This document shows, in pieces, positions 44,835-53,308 of a DNA stretch of 64,000 bases. The stretch is from JAIOSM01 sp964565415 (GTDB lineage: Bacteria; Desulfobacterota; Desulfobacteria; Desulfobacterales; Desulfobacteraceae): assembly GCA_964565415.1 (NCBI GenBank), contig CAZMEX010000001.1:76946-140945 (forward strand), read 5' to 3'. Under the pieces are notes generated by a model. That model saw only the letters and a list, made by a program, of their open reading frames with translations. It did no database searches and had not been told where the DNA came from. Every line of letters starts with the position of its first letter. Position 1 is the stretch's first letter. Position numbers and translations under genes: made by a program.

Positions 44835-45345
44835 AAAGTTCTCTTCTTTCAACAAACATAATTGGTGAATTTATTAATTTAGCTTTCTTGTAACCTTTAA
44901 TAACATCCTCCGTAGTGTTAAGTTCAATAACTGGGAATGTAACCATTTTTTTTAACACATGAGTAAAATCCTGAACATGCTGGGGACCAGGGTATAGAGG
45001 TTCTTTTGCCCCTATTACAGCTCTAATAATCACTGGAGTCTGGTATTGTTTTCCCGATAAAGATTCAAACTTATCCAAATGATTAACGATTCCATCCAGA
45101 GCATTTAAAAGGAAATCATGCCTTTCAAAAAAAACCACTGGTCTGAATCCTTCCAATGCCAGTCCCAATGCCAATCCTATCATTAAATTTTCTGCTACAG
45201 GCGTCTCAATGCACATCTCTTTATGGACATTACTTAACGTACCGTAAGCTTTTGACCCATATAAAATATTATAACCAACGAAAACAGTATTCTTATTTTC
45301 AGATAGTTCTTCCATTGCTTGAGAGATTGCTTCACTGTACTTCAT
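44818..45345 (-). CDS. ThDP-enzyme PYR subunit (E1-beta-like, C-terminal domain absent)
   Basis: A 175-residue protein matching only the pyrimidine-binding half of pyruvate dehydrogenase E1-beta/transketolase. It keeps the catalytic Glu of PVAEN (E52) and the QHVQDF segment. Normal E1-beta has about 150 more residues forming the transketolase C-terminal domain that contacts E2; these are absent. The start lies 2 bp after the stop of the alpha-like gene. With that partner it should form a split ThDP enzyme, more likely a ligase or decarboxylase than a lipoamide-linked dehydrogenase. Confidence 0.82.
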   Translation of the reverse strand: MKYSEAISQAMEELSENKNTVFVGYNILYGSKAYGTLSNVHKEMCIETPVAENLMIGLALGLALEGFRPVVFFERHDFLLNALDGIVNHLDKFESLSGKQYQTPVIIRAVIGAKEPLYPGPQHVQDFTHVLKKMVTFPVIELNTTEDVIKGYKKAKLINSPIMFVERRELYDSIK

Positions 45346-45347
45346 AT

Positions 45348-45986
45348 TTAAAAAGAAGCCCTTTCAATTTTTTTTCCTGAAAAATCAATTATTTTTCCTG
45401 TTCCTGTTCCGACATGGGGATATTTCGGTTTATATGAATATTTAATTACGCAGTCTGGCCAAGCCATATCAGTATCTCCATATCTCTCGGATTTTGGTGT
45501 TTCAACGGATCGGTCATTATCTTCAATAATAAATGTGCATGGAAGTTTTTTCCCAGAAACAAAGCGGACAGATTCATAAAAATGTCCTTCGTCTTCTGCT
45601 CCATCACCAAGAAAGCACCAAACTTTTTTAATACTTCGTCGCTTTTGTAACGCAAGAGCTACACCAGCTGCTATTGATGTGGTTCCTGCAAGAATAGCAG
45701 AAGAGAGAAAGTTAATTTTTTTATCAAATATATGCATACTATGTCCTTCTCTAATGAACTTTTCCAGTTTCTCCAACGCCCCCCCCGCAAGAATATAATG
45801 ATAATGGCTTCTATGGTTTGAGAAAATATAATCTCCGGAATTAATTTTTTTGAATATTTCAATAAGCTGATCTTCATTTCCCCCTGATAGATGAATCGGG
45901 TAAGGAATTTTTCCAGCTTCAAACAACTCTACTATTCTTTTTTCAAATTGTATCAGAGTATCAGGTGCAATTTGTGAGTTAAACAT
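45348..45986 (-). CDS. ThDP-enzyme PP subunit (E1-alpha-like)
   Basis: A 212-residue protein shorter than the usual 320-370 of E1-alpha. It carries the ThDP-diphosphate motif GDGAEDEGHFYES (from 127) ending at N157, plus SNHRSHYHYI, GHSMHIFDKKINF and TSIAAGVALALQ from E1-alpha. It binds the Mg-diphosphate part of ThDP and pairs with the PYR subunit encoded 2 bp downstream. No E2 or E3 gene is near. This supports a stand-alone reaction such as acyloin formation or decarboxylation. Confidence 0.83.
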   Translation of the reverse strand: MFNSQIAPDTLIQFEKRIVELFEAGKIPYPIHLSGGNEDQLIEIFKKINSGDYIFSNHRSHYHYILAGGALEKLEKFIREGHSMHIFDKKINFLSSAILAGTTSIAAGVALALQKRRSIKKVWCFLGDGAEDEGHFYESVRFVSGKKLPCTFIIEDNDRSVETPKSERYGDTDMAWPDCVIKYSYKPKYPHVGTGTGKIIDFSGKKIERASF

Positions 45987-46039
45987 TTTATTGAAAATCT
46001 CTCTGCTAAAAATTTTGTTGGAAAATTAATTTTAAAAAT

Positions 46040-47092
46040 CTAAATAAAAACATCCCATGGTTCAGGATATTTAATCCTATCCAGGTATCTGTTTATTGAA
46101 TCAAGTCTACAGCCTGCTCTGCAACCATCCAAGTGCAGTTTCCCTAAATCATTTAAAACCATTTTTCTCCTGGAACCTACCCAAATGTCTGAAAAGCTGG
46201 ATTTATTTATATTTCCATATGTATAGTCTGAATTATTGTAAAATAGATTACAAGGTATCACATCTCCAGTAGCAGTAATAAGAGCAAAGAATGGCAATCC
46301 ATGGCAGGATTTATAACTTGGACCTTCTAAAATCCTCTGGATAGTATTGAGTCTGAAATAAATCTTGAATTTATCTGTTTCCAACGTCTTGAATTTTTTT
46401 TTAAGATTAACCAAATCATGATTAATTAACAAATTATTTTTACTTAAAGGATGTTGAGAGTATGGTTTGACCTGAAAATTGTCTACTCCTATATCTTTTA
46501 TTTTATTAGCTAAAATAATTATTGCATCTATGGATTGGTTAACTAACAAAGCCTGAACACCAATATCAACATTGAGATTCCTATCTTTTTTAATTTTTAC
46601 TGCATGTTCAATATTGGATAATACTGTATCTAAGTCTTTTGGTTTGGTTCCATGAATTGCAGCATAGCTCTCCGGCAGACCGCTATCAACACTGAATCTG
46701 ATCCATGAAAGATGATAAAGGCTTTGTTCAATTTTCCTGTTATTATACAGAACACCGTTAGTGGTAACAGCAACTTCCATGCCTGATTCTTTTGCAAACT
46801 TAATAAAATCCTGAATATGAGCATGCATTAGTGGCTCACCTTCCCCGGCAAACATGACGGATTTGACATTGTGTTTTGCCATATCTTTGAGTGTGTTTAT
46901 CATATTTTGCTTTTGAATCGAGTGACCCTTATGGTCAAGCCAATCTAGGGCACAATAGATGCATCGATGATTACATTTATCGGTCAAGCCAATTTCAACA
47001 TATATAGGAAAACAGTCACCTTTATCCAGCCACTCAGCAACTCTTTGCGGATGATACAATAATTTATTATTATCTATTCTTGAGGACATCAT
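46040..47092 (-). CDS. Radical SAM / SPASM-type enzyme, paralog 2
   Basis: A 350-residue enzyme with cluster cysteines C40, C44 and C47 (CNHRCIYC), the GEGEPLMH glycine-rich SAM-binding motif and late cysteines (SCHGLPFF, VIPCNLF, CRAGC). It is the closest relative in the window of the enzyme at 43719-44834, so the two probably act on similar substrates. It is separated by 53 bp from the ThDP genes and 50 bp from the third radical SAM gene. Confidence 0.85.
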   Translation of the reverse strand: MMSSRIDNNKLLYHPQRVAEWLDKGDCFPIYVEIGLTDKCNHRCIYCALDWLDHKGHSIQKQNMINTLKDMAKHNVKSVMFAGEGEPLMHAHIQDFIKFAKESGMEVAVTTNGVLYNNRKIEQSLYHLSWIRFSVDSGLPESYAAIHGTKPKDLDTVLSNIEHAVKIKKDRNLNVDIGVQALLVNQSIDAIIILANKIKDIGVDNFQVKPYSQHPLSKNNLLINHDLVNLKKKFKTLETDKFKIYFRLNTIQRILEGPSYKSCHGLPFFALITATGDVIPCNLFYNNSDYTYGNINKSSFSDIWVGSRRKMVLNDLGKLHLDGCRAGCRLDSINRYLDRIKYPEPWDVFI

Positions 47093-47142
47093 CTGTTAAA
47101 TTATAGCATAAATCCCATTATATGTGGTAAAAATTAATCCAT

Positions 47143-48000
47143 TTAAATTTTTTCTATGATTTCAACTGAACACTTGCCCATCTGAAGGAAACGATTTGTT
47201 TTTAACTTTACATCACAAGGATTACAATTTCCATAGTTATGACACTCTCTGAATTTGTCAGTTATGTCCAACTCAGTGTCGCTGATATTTCCAATTTCTC
47301 CCTGTGCTGAATATAAATCTCTGTGACATCGATATATATTGCCTTCTGGGCCTATTAGTAATTCCTGTATTCTACAATGAACAGACTTTGGTTTCTTATC
47401 AAGAGCATGGGGATAGTTATAAAAACCTAATAAATTACCATTATACTCACCTAAAAAATCTTTTACAAAAAAGAAAATTTTATTTTCTCGGGCAAGCTCA
47501 GTAATGTACATATTCATCTCAATATTTGATGGATGGTTTAACCCGAATAAACCAATATTATAGCCATTATCCTGAAGTTTCTTTGCTTTTTTTATTAATT
47601 CATTGCAGTCCATTTTTTCAGCATGGAAACTCACCCTGATCGACTTATAGGCTGGGTTTGTACAGTTGTTGAATCTGTTTGGAGAAGTGTTTGCAATAAA
47701 TTCATCTACATCATATTCAAGATTTGTAAGCAAGTCTATTCTAATATCAGGTCTTAAAATTTTTAATAGCTTATAAAATTCCTTATACATTGTTGGTTCA
47801 CCTCCACCAAGGGTCAAGGGTAAATCTCCAAAATTAATCCTGTTTAAACCATCTGCCCATTGTTCTGTGCTGAGTTCTTCTCTATTGCGATTCACTCTCC
47901 CGGATTTTTTATTAATACAGTAAGAACAATTAAGATTACACCTTAATGTAAGGTAGGCTTCAGCATAATTATATCTTTGGGGTATTTTGATCTCTTCCAT
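47143..48000 (-). CDS. Radical SAM enzyme with C-terminal Cys cluster
   Basis: A 285-residue enzyme of a different subgroup from its two neighbours. Cysteines C21, C25 and C28 (CNLNCSYC) bind the SAM cluster; LGGGEPTMY is the SAM-binding motif. Near the end are C in IYRCHRDL, CHNYGNCNPC, typical of an auxiliary cluster. Reaction unknown. It belongs to the same leftward cluster, 31 bp before the end of the GT2 gene upstream. Confidence 0.83.
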   Translation of the reverse strand: MEEIKIPQRYNYAEAYLTLRCNLNCSYCINKKSGRVNRNREELSTEQWADGLNRINFGDLPLTLGGGEPTMYKEFYKLLKILRPDIRIDLLTNLEYDVDEFIANTSPNRFNNCTNPAYKSIRVSFHAEKMDCNELIKKAKKLQDNGYNIGLFGLNHPSNIEMNMYITELARENKIFFFVKDFLGEYNGNLLGFYNYPHALDKKPKSVHCRIQELLIGPEGNIYRCHRDLYSAQGEIGNISDTELDITDKFRECHNYGNCNPCDVKLKTNRFLQMGKCSVEIIEKI

Positions 48001-48031
48001 AGCAACTCACTTTTTCTTATAGGAATTATTT

Positions 48032-48739
48032 TCATTTTTTTAGTTCAAATTTACGGGTTACATTTACTTCAAAAAAGAGGATGATAAAGCTTTTTATAAC
48101 ACTAATTATGTTTTTAAAATTAAAAATGGCTGTCTTTTGTGTTGGGTGAATTTTGATACCAAATTCTATATAACTGTATCCTGACTTTATTGATTTAATT
48201 ATAATTTCTGAGCTATAAGCAAAACCTTCTGATTTTATGGAAATTTTTTTTAAGATGCTTGTATTATAAACTACGTTGCCGTTATAATATTTTAGTTTTA
48301 AATTAAAGAAAAAATTCATGATCAATACATAGCTTTTCGAGATAATCCGTCGAAACATGCTTCTCGCTTCAACGTTCACAGTGTAGGGAATTATCATATC
48401 TGCCTGACCAATTTTTTTTAAAGAGTCAGCAAGAGATACCCATGAATTTTCATTATCTCCAGGGAACATCACAAAATAATCCATTGTAGAATGCTCAATA
48501 CCTTTCATATAATTGGTTCCCAAACCATACCATCTCTTTCTATGGATCACTTTTATCTTACTATCCTCTAGGACAAGTTTATCTGCAATCTCACCTGTTT
48601 TATCTGTGCTAAACGCGTTGAGTATTAAAATTTCATAATTCACAATTTTACTTTTGTTAACTGCTTTGATGGCGTTTTCAACAGCAAACCGTAAATTCTG
48701 CTCTTCATTAAAGGCAGGAATAAAAATTGTTAGACTCAT
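48032..48739 (-). CDS. Family 2 glycosyltransferase (polyprenyl-phosphate type)
   Basis: A 235-residue GT-A glycosyltransferase, DPM1-like, with IFIPAFNEEQNLRFAV at the N-terminus. The usual DxD position is read as MFPGDNENSW, which is weak. The C-terminal part holds a hydrophobic stretch (about 205-225). Such enzymes move a sugar from a nucleotide donor to a polyprenyl phosphate or a similar lipid. It is followed by the GT39-like gene upstream. Confidence 0.82.
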   Translation of the reverse strand: MSLTIFIPAFNEEQNLRFAVENAIKAVNKSKIVNYEILILNAFSTDKTGEIADKLVLEDSKIKVIHRKRWYGLGTNYMKGIEHSTMDYFVMFPGDNENSWVSLADSLKKIGQADMIIPYTVNVEARSMFRRIISKSYVLIMNFFFNLKLKYYNGNVVYNTSILKKISIKSEGFAYSSEIIIKSIKSGYSYIEFGIKIHPTQKTAIFNFKNIISVIKSFIILFFEVNVTRKFELKK

Positions 48740-48754
48740 AAAAAACCCCTGATA

Positions 48755-50212
48755 TTATTCTTTCAATAAAAATTTTTTGTGGTTTATAAGAAAAAATATA
48801 CTCTTGTATAATAAATGACATAAAAATATGATACTTATATAGATTAGTGTAAAAATTAATATTTCGACCGGTATTCTATATCTTCCCCAATAATGCGGTG
48901 TAAACATTACAGCAATAATATTATTATAAAATATAATGTACATGGAAAGTATATAGTACGGCAGCAGTCGCCGTTGAAAAATATAACAATATGTAATTAT
49001 TATTATGATTGATATTGAAAAAAGTAGGTATAGATTATTGTAGAGACTCTGGAAAAATAAATGGTTGATTTTCCATAAAACTGATTTTTCAATACTATTT
49101 GAAAGATATCCATCTTTAAAATATATAAAGTACTGATTAAAACTGATTGGTATTGCAGCAATAGTATACCCTATATAATCCTTCCATCTTTTTTTTAAAA
49201 CAGTACTCACTATTTTATTTTTCTGGTCATATACTTTTTTTAAAGAAGTGTCAGCGCCGCTTTCTATGGCATCTTCTTCCATTGCTGCAATTAATTTTCT
49301 AAATTTAAAAACATAGGATTCCTGCCTGCCTTCAGGAGTCTTCTCTCTTTCAAGTTCTACAGATGCATTCCTACCAAGAAGATTTGAATCAATATCATCT
49401 ATAAAGTTGTAGGCATAAATTTTTGCAATTAGTGAAGTCGGACCAGTCTCTAAAGAAAATGAAAAAATATCTGTTTCGTAATAATTAATTGTAGACCAGG
49501 ATAGAATTGGGAAAAGCCATATTATGGATACTATCATCATTGAAAATAATTGTTTTTTATACAAATTTTTGCAAGCTAATTTATAAAAAATAAGAAATAG
49601 TATAAAAGCTGGTCCCCATAGTATGAAAGCTGGTTTTATAAAGTATAATATAACGAGTAATAAACTTGATATAAGTAGGGATTTTAGACTGTTTGTTTTA
49701 ATATAATGAAATGCACTCCAAAGAAAGCACAAGATAAAAGTGATAAAGTAATTTTCAGTTAAAACCAAAGTTTCGTGCATAATAATATTTAAATTGAATA
49801 GGGAAATAAGCCCTAAAGTATAGGCAATAATGTTTGGAAAGCACATATATTTTCTCAGTAAATACCATAGTAGTACTGAGTTAACAAATGCAAGAGTCAT
49901 ATTAAATAGGAAGATGGCAAGAAAATTTGATTTCCCAAAAAAGAAAAAAATCAAAGCAAGGTAAATAGGATACCCGGGTTTTCTTGCTTTATCCCAGAAT
50001 TGAGCTTGTGTTAAAATCTTATCTGCGAATGCTAAATATTCAAAACTATCAGGTGTTAAATTTACTGAAATTGTATAATGTTTTGTATTTGGGTCCTGGA
50101 TTGCTACCTTAGCAGTTGCAACTATTCTGGTGACAATTGTAACAAAAAGCATTATAAGAAGTAGGTATGTAATATAATGAGTTATTAAATGGTGCTTGAT
50201 ATTATCGTTCAC
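48755..50212 (-). CDS. GT39-like integral membrane glycosyltransferase
   Basis: A 485-residue membrane protein with about ten helices and a large periplasmic loop. It has the dolichyl-phosphate-mannose-dependent type start: SPDSFEYLAF and KPGYPIYLALIFFFFG near residues 50-95, resembling ArnT/PMT-like family members. These transfer a sugar from a lipid carrier to an outer acceptor in the periplasm. It is the first gene of the cluster; the promoter would lie in the 50213-50534 region. Confidence 0.75.
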   Translation of the reverse strand: MNDNIKHHLITHYITYLLLIMLFVTIVTRIVATAKVAIQDPNTKHYTISVNLTPDSFEYLAFADKILTQAQFWDKARKPGYPIYLALIFFFFGKSNFLAIFLFNMTLAFVNSVLLWYLLRKYMCFPNIIAYTLGLISLFNLNIIMHETLVLTENYFITFILCFLWSAFHYIKTNSLKSLLISSLLLVILYFIKPAFILWGPAFILFLIFYKLACKNLYKKQLFSMMIVSIIWLFPILSWSTINYYETDIFSFSLETGPTSLIAKIYAYNFIDDIDSNLLGRNASVELEREKTPEGRQESYVFKFRKLIAAMEEDAIESGADTSLKKVYDQKNKIVSTVLKKRWKDYIGYTIAAIPISFNQYFIYFKDGYLSNSIEKSVLWKINHLFFQSLYNNLYLLFSISIIIIITYCYIFQRRLLPYYILSMYIIFYNNIIAVMFTPHYWGRYRIPVEILIFTLIYISIIFLCHLLYKSIFFLINHKKFLLKE

Positions 50213-50534
50213 AATATATTACCATAATTTCTTTTTGTAAAATTTACAAGATATTTTATCAGCAATTCTCGGTGAAGCGTATTCAATAAAAAAATTTCAT
50301 TTTTTCGATAAGTATTTGTATATACAATTTAAAACCTTGATAATTTATCTTTTTAGAGATTTATTTAAAATACTTCTTGCCATTTAGGCTGTTTGTGATA
50401 AATCTATCAGACTAGTATGTTTTAACAATTATTAACTATACTCAAATTGATTAAATTTGATTTGCTCTATAAACAGTTGGACAATTGAACAATTTGAGTG
50501 GTAACCATTAAAGTAAAGCAAGGGGGTTAGTATC
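50213..50534. other. Divergent intergenic region
   Basis: 322 bp between the radical SAM/GT cluster (leftward) and the amino acid ABC operon (rightward). It is very AT-rich. A near-perfect inverted repeat TCAAATT / AATTTGA near 50450 could be an operator. The SD AAGGGGG lies before the binding-protein ATG. I see no riboswitch or ORF. Confidence 0.6.
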
Positions 50535-51374
50535 ATGAAAAGAGTTTTAAGCTTAATTAGTATTATTGCAGTATCGTTTTTTTTATGTTCGTCTGTTGGT
50601 TTTGCAGCGAAGAATCTGACACTTAAACTTGCCCAGAGTTCAACTCTTGAGAAAATTCAGAAAAGAGGTGAGTTAAGGGTTGGTTTTGAAGCAGGTTATC
50701 TTCCTTTTGAAATGTCAGCCAAAGATGGAAGCTACATGGGATTTGATATTGACATGGCAAAAGCAATGGCAAAAGCAATGAAAGTTAAATTTGTTCCTGT
50801 AAATACAGCATGGGATGGTATTATTCCTGCTTTAATTACTGATAAATTTGATATTTTAATCAGTGGAATGACAATTACCCAGGAACGTAATCTTGCTATT
50901 AATTTTGCTGATCCTTATATTATTGTTGGACAGACTATTCTTCTTAGAAAAGGTCTTAAGGGCAAAATAAAATCTTATAAAGATCTTAATAACCCAAAAT
51001 ATACTGTCTGTTCTAAGCTTGGTACAACAGGTGAACAAGCTGTTAAAAGATTAATCCCAAGAGCTAAATATAAATCATTTGAAGTCGAATCAGAAGCAGC
51101 TCTTGAAGTATTAAACGGCAAAGCTGATGCAACTATTTATGATCTTCCTTTTTGTGTGACTTTTATGGCACAGCAGGGTGCAAAAGCAGGAGTAATTTTT
51201 CTGGACAAACCATTTACTTTTGAACCACTTGCCTGGGCTGTTAGAAAAGGTGATCCTGATCTTTTAAACTGGTTGAATAATTTCCTTCGACAGATGAAAA
51301 ATGATGGTCGCTATGACCGTATCTACAGCAAATGGATTACAAGTACTGACTGGATTGGCAACATGGCAAAATAG
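50535..51374 (+). CDS. Polar amino acid ABC transporter substrate-binding protein
   Basis: A 279-residue family 3 binding protein with a signal peptide (cut near SVGFA-A). Family marks: GELRVGFEAGYLPFEM, GFDIDMAKAMA, MTITQERNLAINFADPY. It binds a polar amino acid in the periplasm; which one is not certain. A hairpin terminator separates it from the permease gene, which allows higher expression of the binding protein. Confidence 0.92.
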   Translation: MKRVLSLISIIAVSFFLCSSVGFAAKNLTLKLAQSSTLEKIQKRGELRVGFEAGYLPFEMSAKDGSYMGFDIDMAKAMAKAMKVKFVPVNTAWDGIIPALITDKFDILISGMTITQERNLAINFADPYIIVGQTILLRKGLKGKIKSYKDLNNPKYTVCSKLGTTGEQAVKRLIPRAKYKSFEVESEAALEVLNGKADATIYDLPFCVTFMAQQGAKAGVIFLDKPFTFEPLAWAVRKGDPDLLNWLNNFLRQMKNDGRYDRIYSKWITSTDWIGNMAK

Positions 51375-51408
51375 TTCAATTGGTTTATTTAGTTTAAGTG
51401 TGATTTGT

Positions 51409-51443
51409 AAAAGCCGGCAAGGAAAAGTTCCTGCCGGCTTTTT
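51409..51443 (+). terminator. Intra-operon terminator/attenuator
   Basis: AAAAGCCGGCAAGGAA / TTCCTGCCGGCTTTT with a short loop, then TTTTT. It lies between the binding protein and permease genes. Confidence 0.88.
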
Positions 51444-51493
51444 GTTAAAAAAGGCACGATTTCAATTTTATTTTAAAATAATGGATGTTTTAT

Positions 51494-52510
51494 ATGAAAA
51501 CTAGTTCAGGTTTAAATAGAATAAATCCGTTGACTTACAATTTGAGTGTAGCAGCATTTTTTCTTGTGGCAGTTATTTCTATTGGTCTGTTTCTTTTTGC
51601 AACAAAACAAATTGATTATACCTGGCGATGGTATAAGATGCCTAGTTATTTTTATGGTGACAAGGTTTATGAAGTCAATGCAGAAATGAAGGGTAATATC
51701 CTAAGTATTACAACAACTGATGGAAAAATCGCAGTTATTGTTAAAAATGAAGATGGGGAAAAAGAGACATACACTTTTCCTGCAAAAAAAGGGAAATTAC
51801 TTTTAAACAAGGGTGATTTTGTCTATCCCGGAGATACCATTGCAAAGTATGAAAAATGGGAGCTTGGTCTTCTTGGCACAGGTATCTGGATTACCTTAAA
51901 AGTCAGTATATATTCCAGTATAATAGGTATTTTAATTGGAATTATTGGAGGTATAGCACGTATCTCAACTAATCCTGCACTGAAATGGGCATCCATTGTC
52001 TATATTGAGCTGATTCGTGGATCACCTCTGCTGGTTCAGATATTTATCTGGTATTTTGTTTTCGCAACTATTTTTAATGCCCTTCTTTTAAACATGGGTT
52101 TTCATGAAATATCTGCCATGTGGTACGGTATTGCAGCACTGTCAACTTTTGCAGGTGCCTATGTGACAGAGATTGTAAGATCTGGTATTGAATCCATTGA
52201 TATTGGTCAGATCGAAGCTTCTCGATCATTGGGTATGACATCTGCTCAATGTATGTATTATATTGTTCTGCCCCAGGCTATTCGCAGAATTCTTCCACCG
52301 CTTGCAGGACAATTTATTACCCTGATAAAAGACTCTTCGCTCTTAGGGATAATTGCAGTAAGAGAATTAACAAAAGCTACAAGAGAGGGAATTACAACTA
52401 GTTTGCAACCGTATGAATTCTGGTTTGTCTGTGCACTTTTATATCTGGTACTGACTTTTACACTCTCCATGTGTGTTCAATATCTTGAAAGGAGGATGGC
52501 AACTCCATGA
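51494..52510 (+). CDS. Polar amino acid ABC transporter permease with periplasmic insert
   Basis: A 338-residue permease. The first helix (about 12-35) is followed by a 90-residue hydrophilic segment (YTWRWYKMPSYFYG ... KGDFVYPGDTIAKYE) before the HisM/GlnP-type core, which has GLLGTGIWITLKVS, GGIARIS, IELIRGSPLLVQIF and the coupling motif EASRSLGM. Usual permeases of this family are about 220-250 residues. The start at 51494 is one of two close in-frame ATGs (the other is 51485). Confidence 0.9.
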   Translation: MKTSSGLNRINPLTYNLSVAAFFLVAVISIGLFLFATKQIDYTWRWYKMPSYFYGDKVYEVNAEMKGNILSITTTDGKIAVIVKNEDGEKETYTFPAKKGKLLLNKGDFVYPGDTIAKYEKWELGLLGTGIWITLKVSIYSSIIGILIGIIGGIARISTNPALKWASIVYIELIRGSPLLVQIFIWYFVFATIFNALLLNMGFHEISAMWYGIAALSTFAGAYVTEIVRSGIESIDIGQIEASRSLGMTSAQCMYYIVLPQAIRRILPPLAGQFITLIKDSSLLGIIAVRELTKATREGITTSLQPYEFWFVCALLYLVLTFTLSMCVQYLERRMATP

Positions 52511-53244
52511 TTAAAACAGAAAATTTATACAAAACATTTGTGACCGGCGATGGTGATGAGGTCAATGCACTTGTGGATGTAAATACTCAGATTGAAAGAG
52601 GTGAAGTGGTTGTTGTTATTGGACCATCAGGTTCAGGCAAGAGTACATATTTAAGGTGTTTAAATCATCTTGAAGTCGCAAGCAAAGGACATATATGGAT
52701 TGATGGAGTTGATATACTTGATCATAAAACTGATATCAACAAGGTTCGGGCTGAGGTTGGCATGGTGTTTCAATCATTTAATCTCTTCCCCCATAAAAGT
52801 GTTAAAGAAAATGTTAATCTTGCCCAGAAAGTTGTAAGAAAAAAAAATCAGGAAGAGTATAATAAAAAAACAATGGAACTGCTTGAAAAAGTTGGTATTT
52901 CTGAGAAAGCCAATGTGTTCCCGGCACAGCTTTCAGGTGGTCAGCAGCAGCGTGTGGCAATTGCAAGAGCCCTTGCCATGCATCCTAAGATTATGCTTTT
53001 TGACGAACCCACATCAGCTCTTGATCCTGAAATGATCGGTGAAGTTCTCGATGTTATGAAATCATTGGCAAAAGAGGGTATGACCATGGTTGTTGTTACC
53101 CATGAAATGGGATTTGCAAGGGAGGTCGCCAACAGAGTGATTTTTATGGATGAAGGAGCAATTGTAGAGGTTGGAACACCTGAACATTTTTTCAAAAACC
53201 CAACCCATGATCGTACTAAATTGTTTTTAAGTCAGATTCTTTAA
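52507..53244 (+). CDS. Polar amino acid ABC transporter ATP-binding protein
   Basis: A 245-residue ATPase with Walker A GPSGSGKS, Q-loop VFQSFNLFPH, signature LSGGQQQRVAIARAL, Walker B MLFDEPTSALDPE and the H-loop VVVTHEMGFA. It overlaps the permease stop by 4 bp and energises uptake. The TGA/ATG overlap indicates coupled translation. Confidence 0.95.
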   Translation: MIKTENLYKTFVTGDGDEVNALVDVNTQIERGEVVVVIGPSGSGKSTYLRCLNHLEVASKGHIWIDGVDILDHKTDINKVRAEVGMVFQSFNLFPHKSVKENVNLAQKVVRKKNQEEYNKKTMELLEKVGISEKANVFPAQLSGGQQQRVAIARALAMHPKIMLFDEPTSALDPEMIGEVLDVMKSLAKEGMTMVVVTHEMGFAREVANRVIFMDEGAIVEVGTPEHFFKNPTHDRTKLFLSQIL

Positions 53245-53260
53245 ATTTTTAATCAAAATT

Positions 53261-53308
53261 AAAATAGTGCAATATTGTTCATACTCAACAGTATTGCACT
53301 ATTTTTTT
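53261..53308. terminator. Bidirectional Rho-independent terminator
   Basis: AAAATAGTGCAATA / TATTGCACTATTTT with T-runs on both sides, lying between the convergent ABC operon and ahbD. Confidence 0.88.

Noticed and set aside
50213..50534. Riboswitch before the amino acid transporter
   Set aside because: No conserved riboswitch core could be recognised; only a weak inverted repeat is present.
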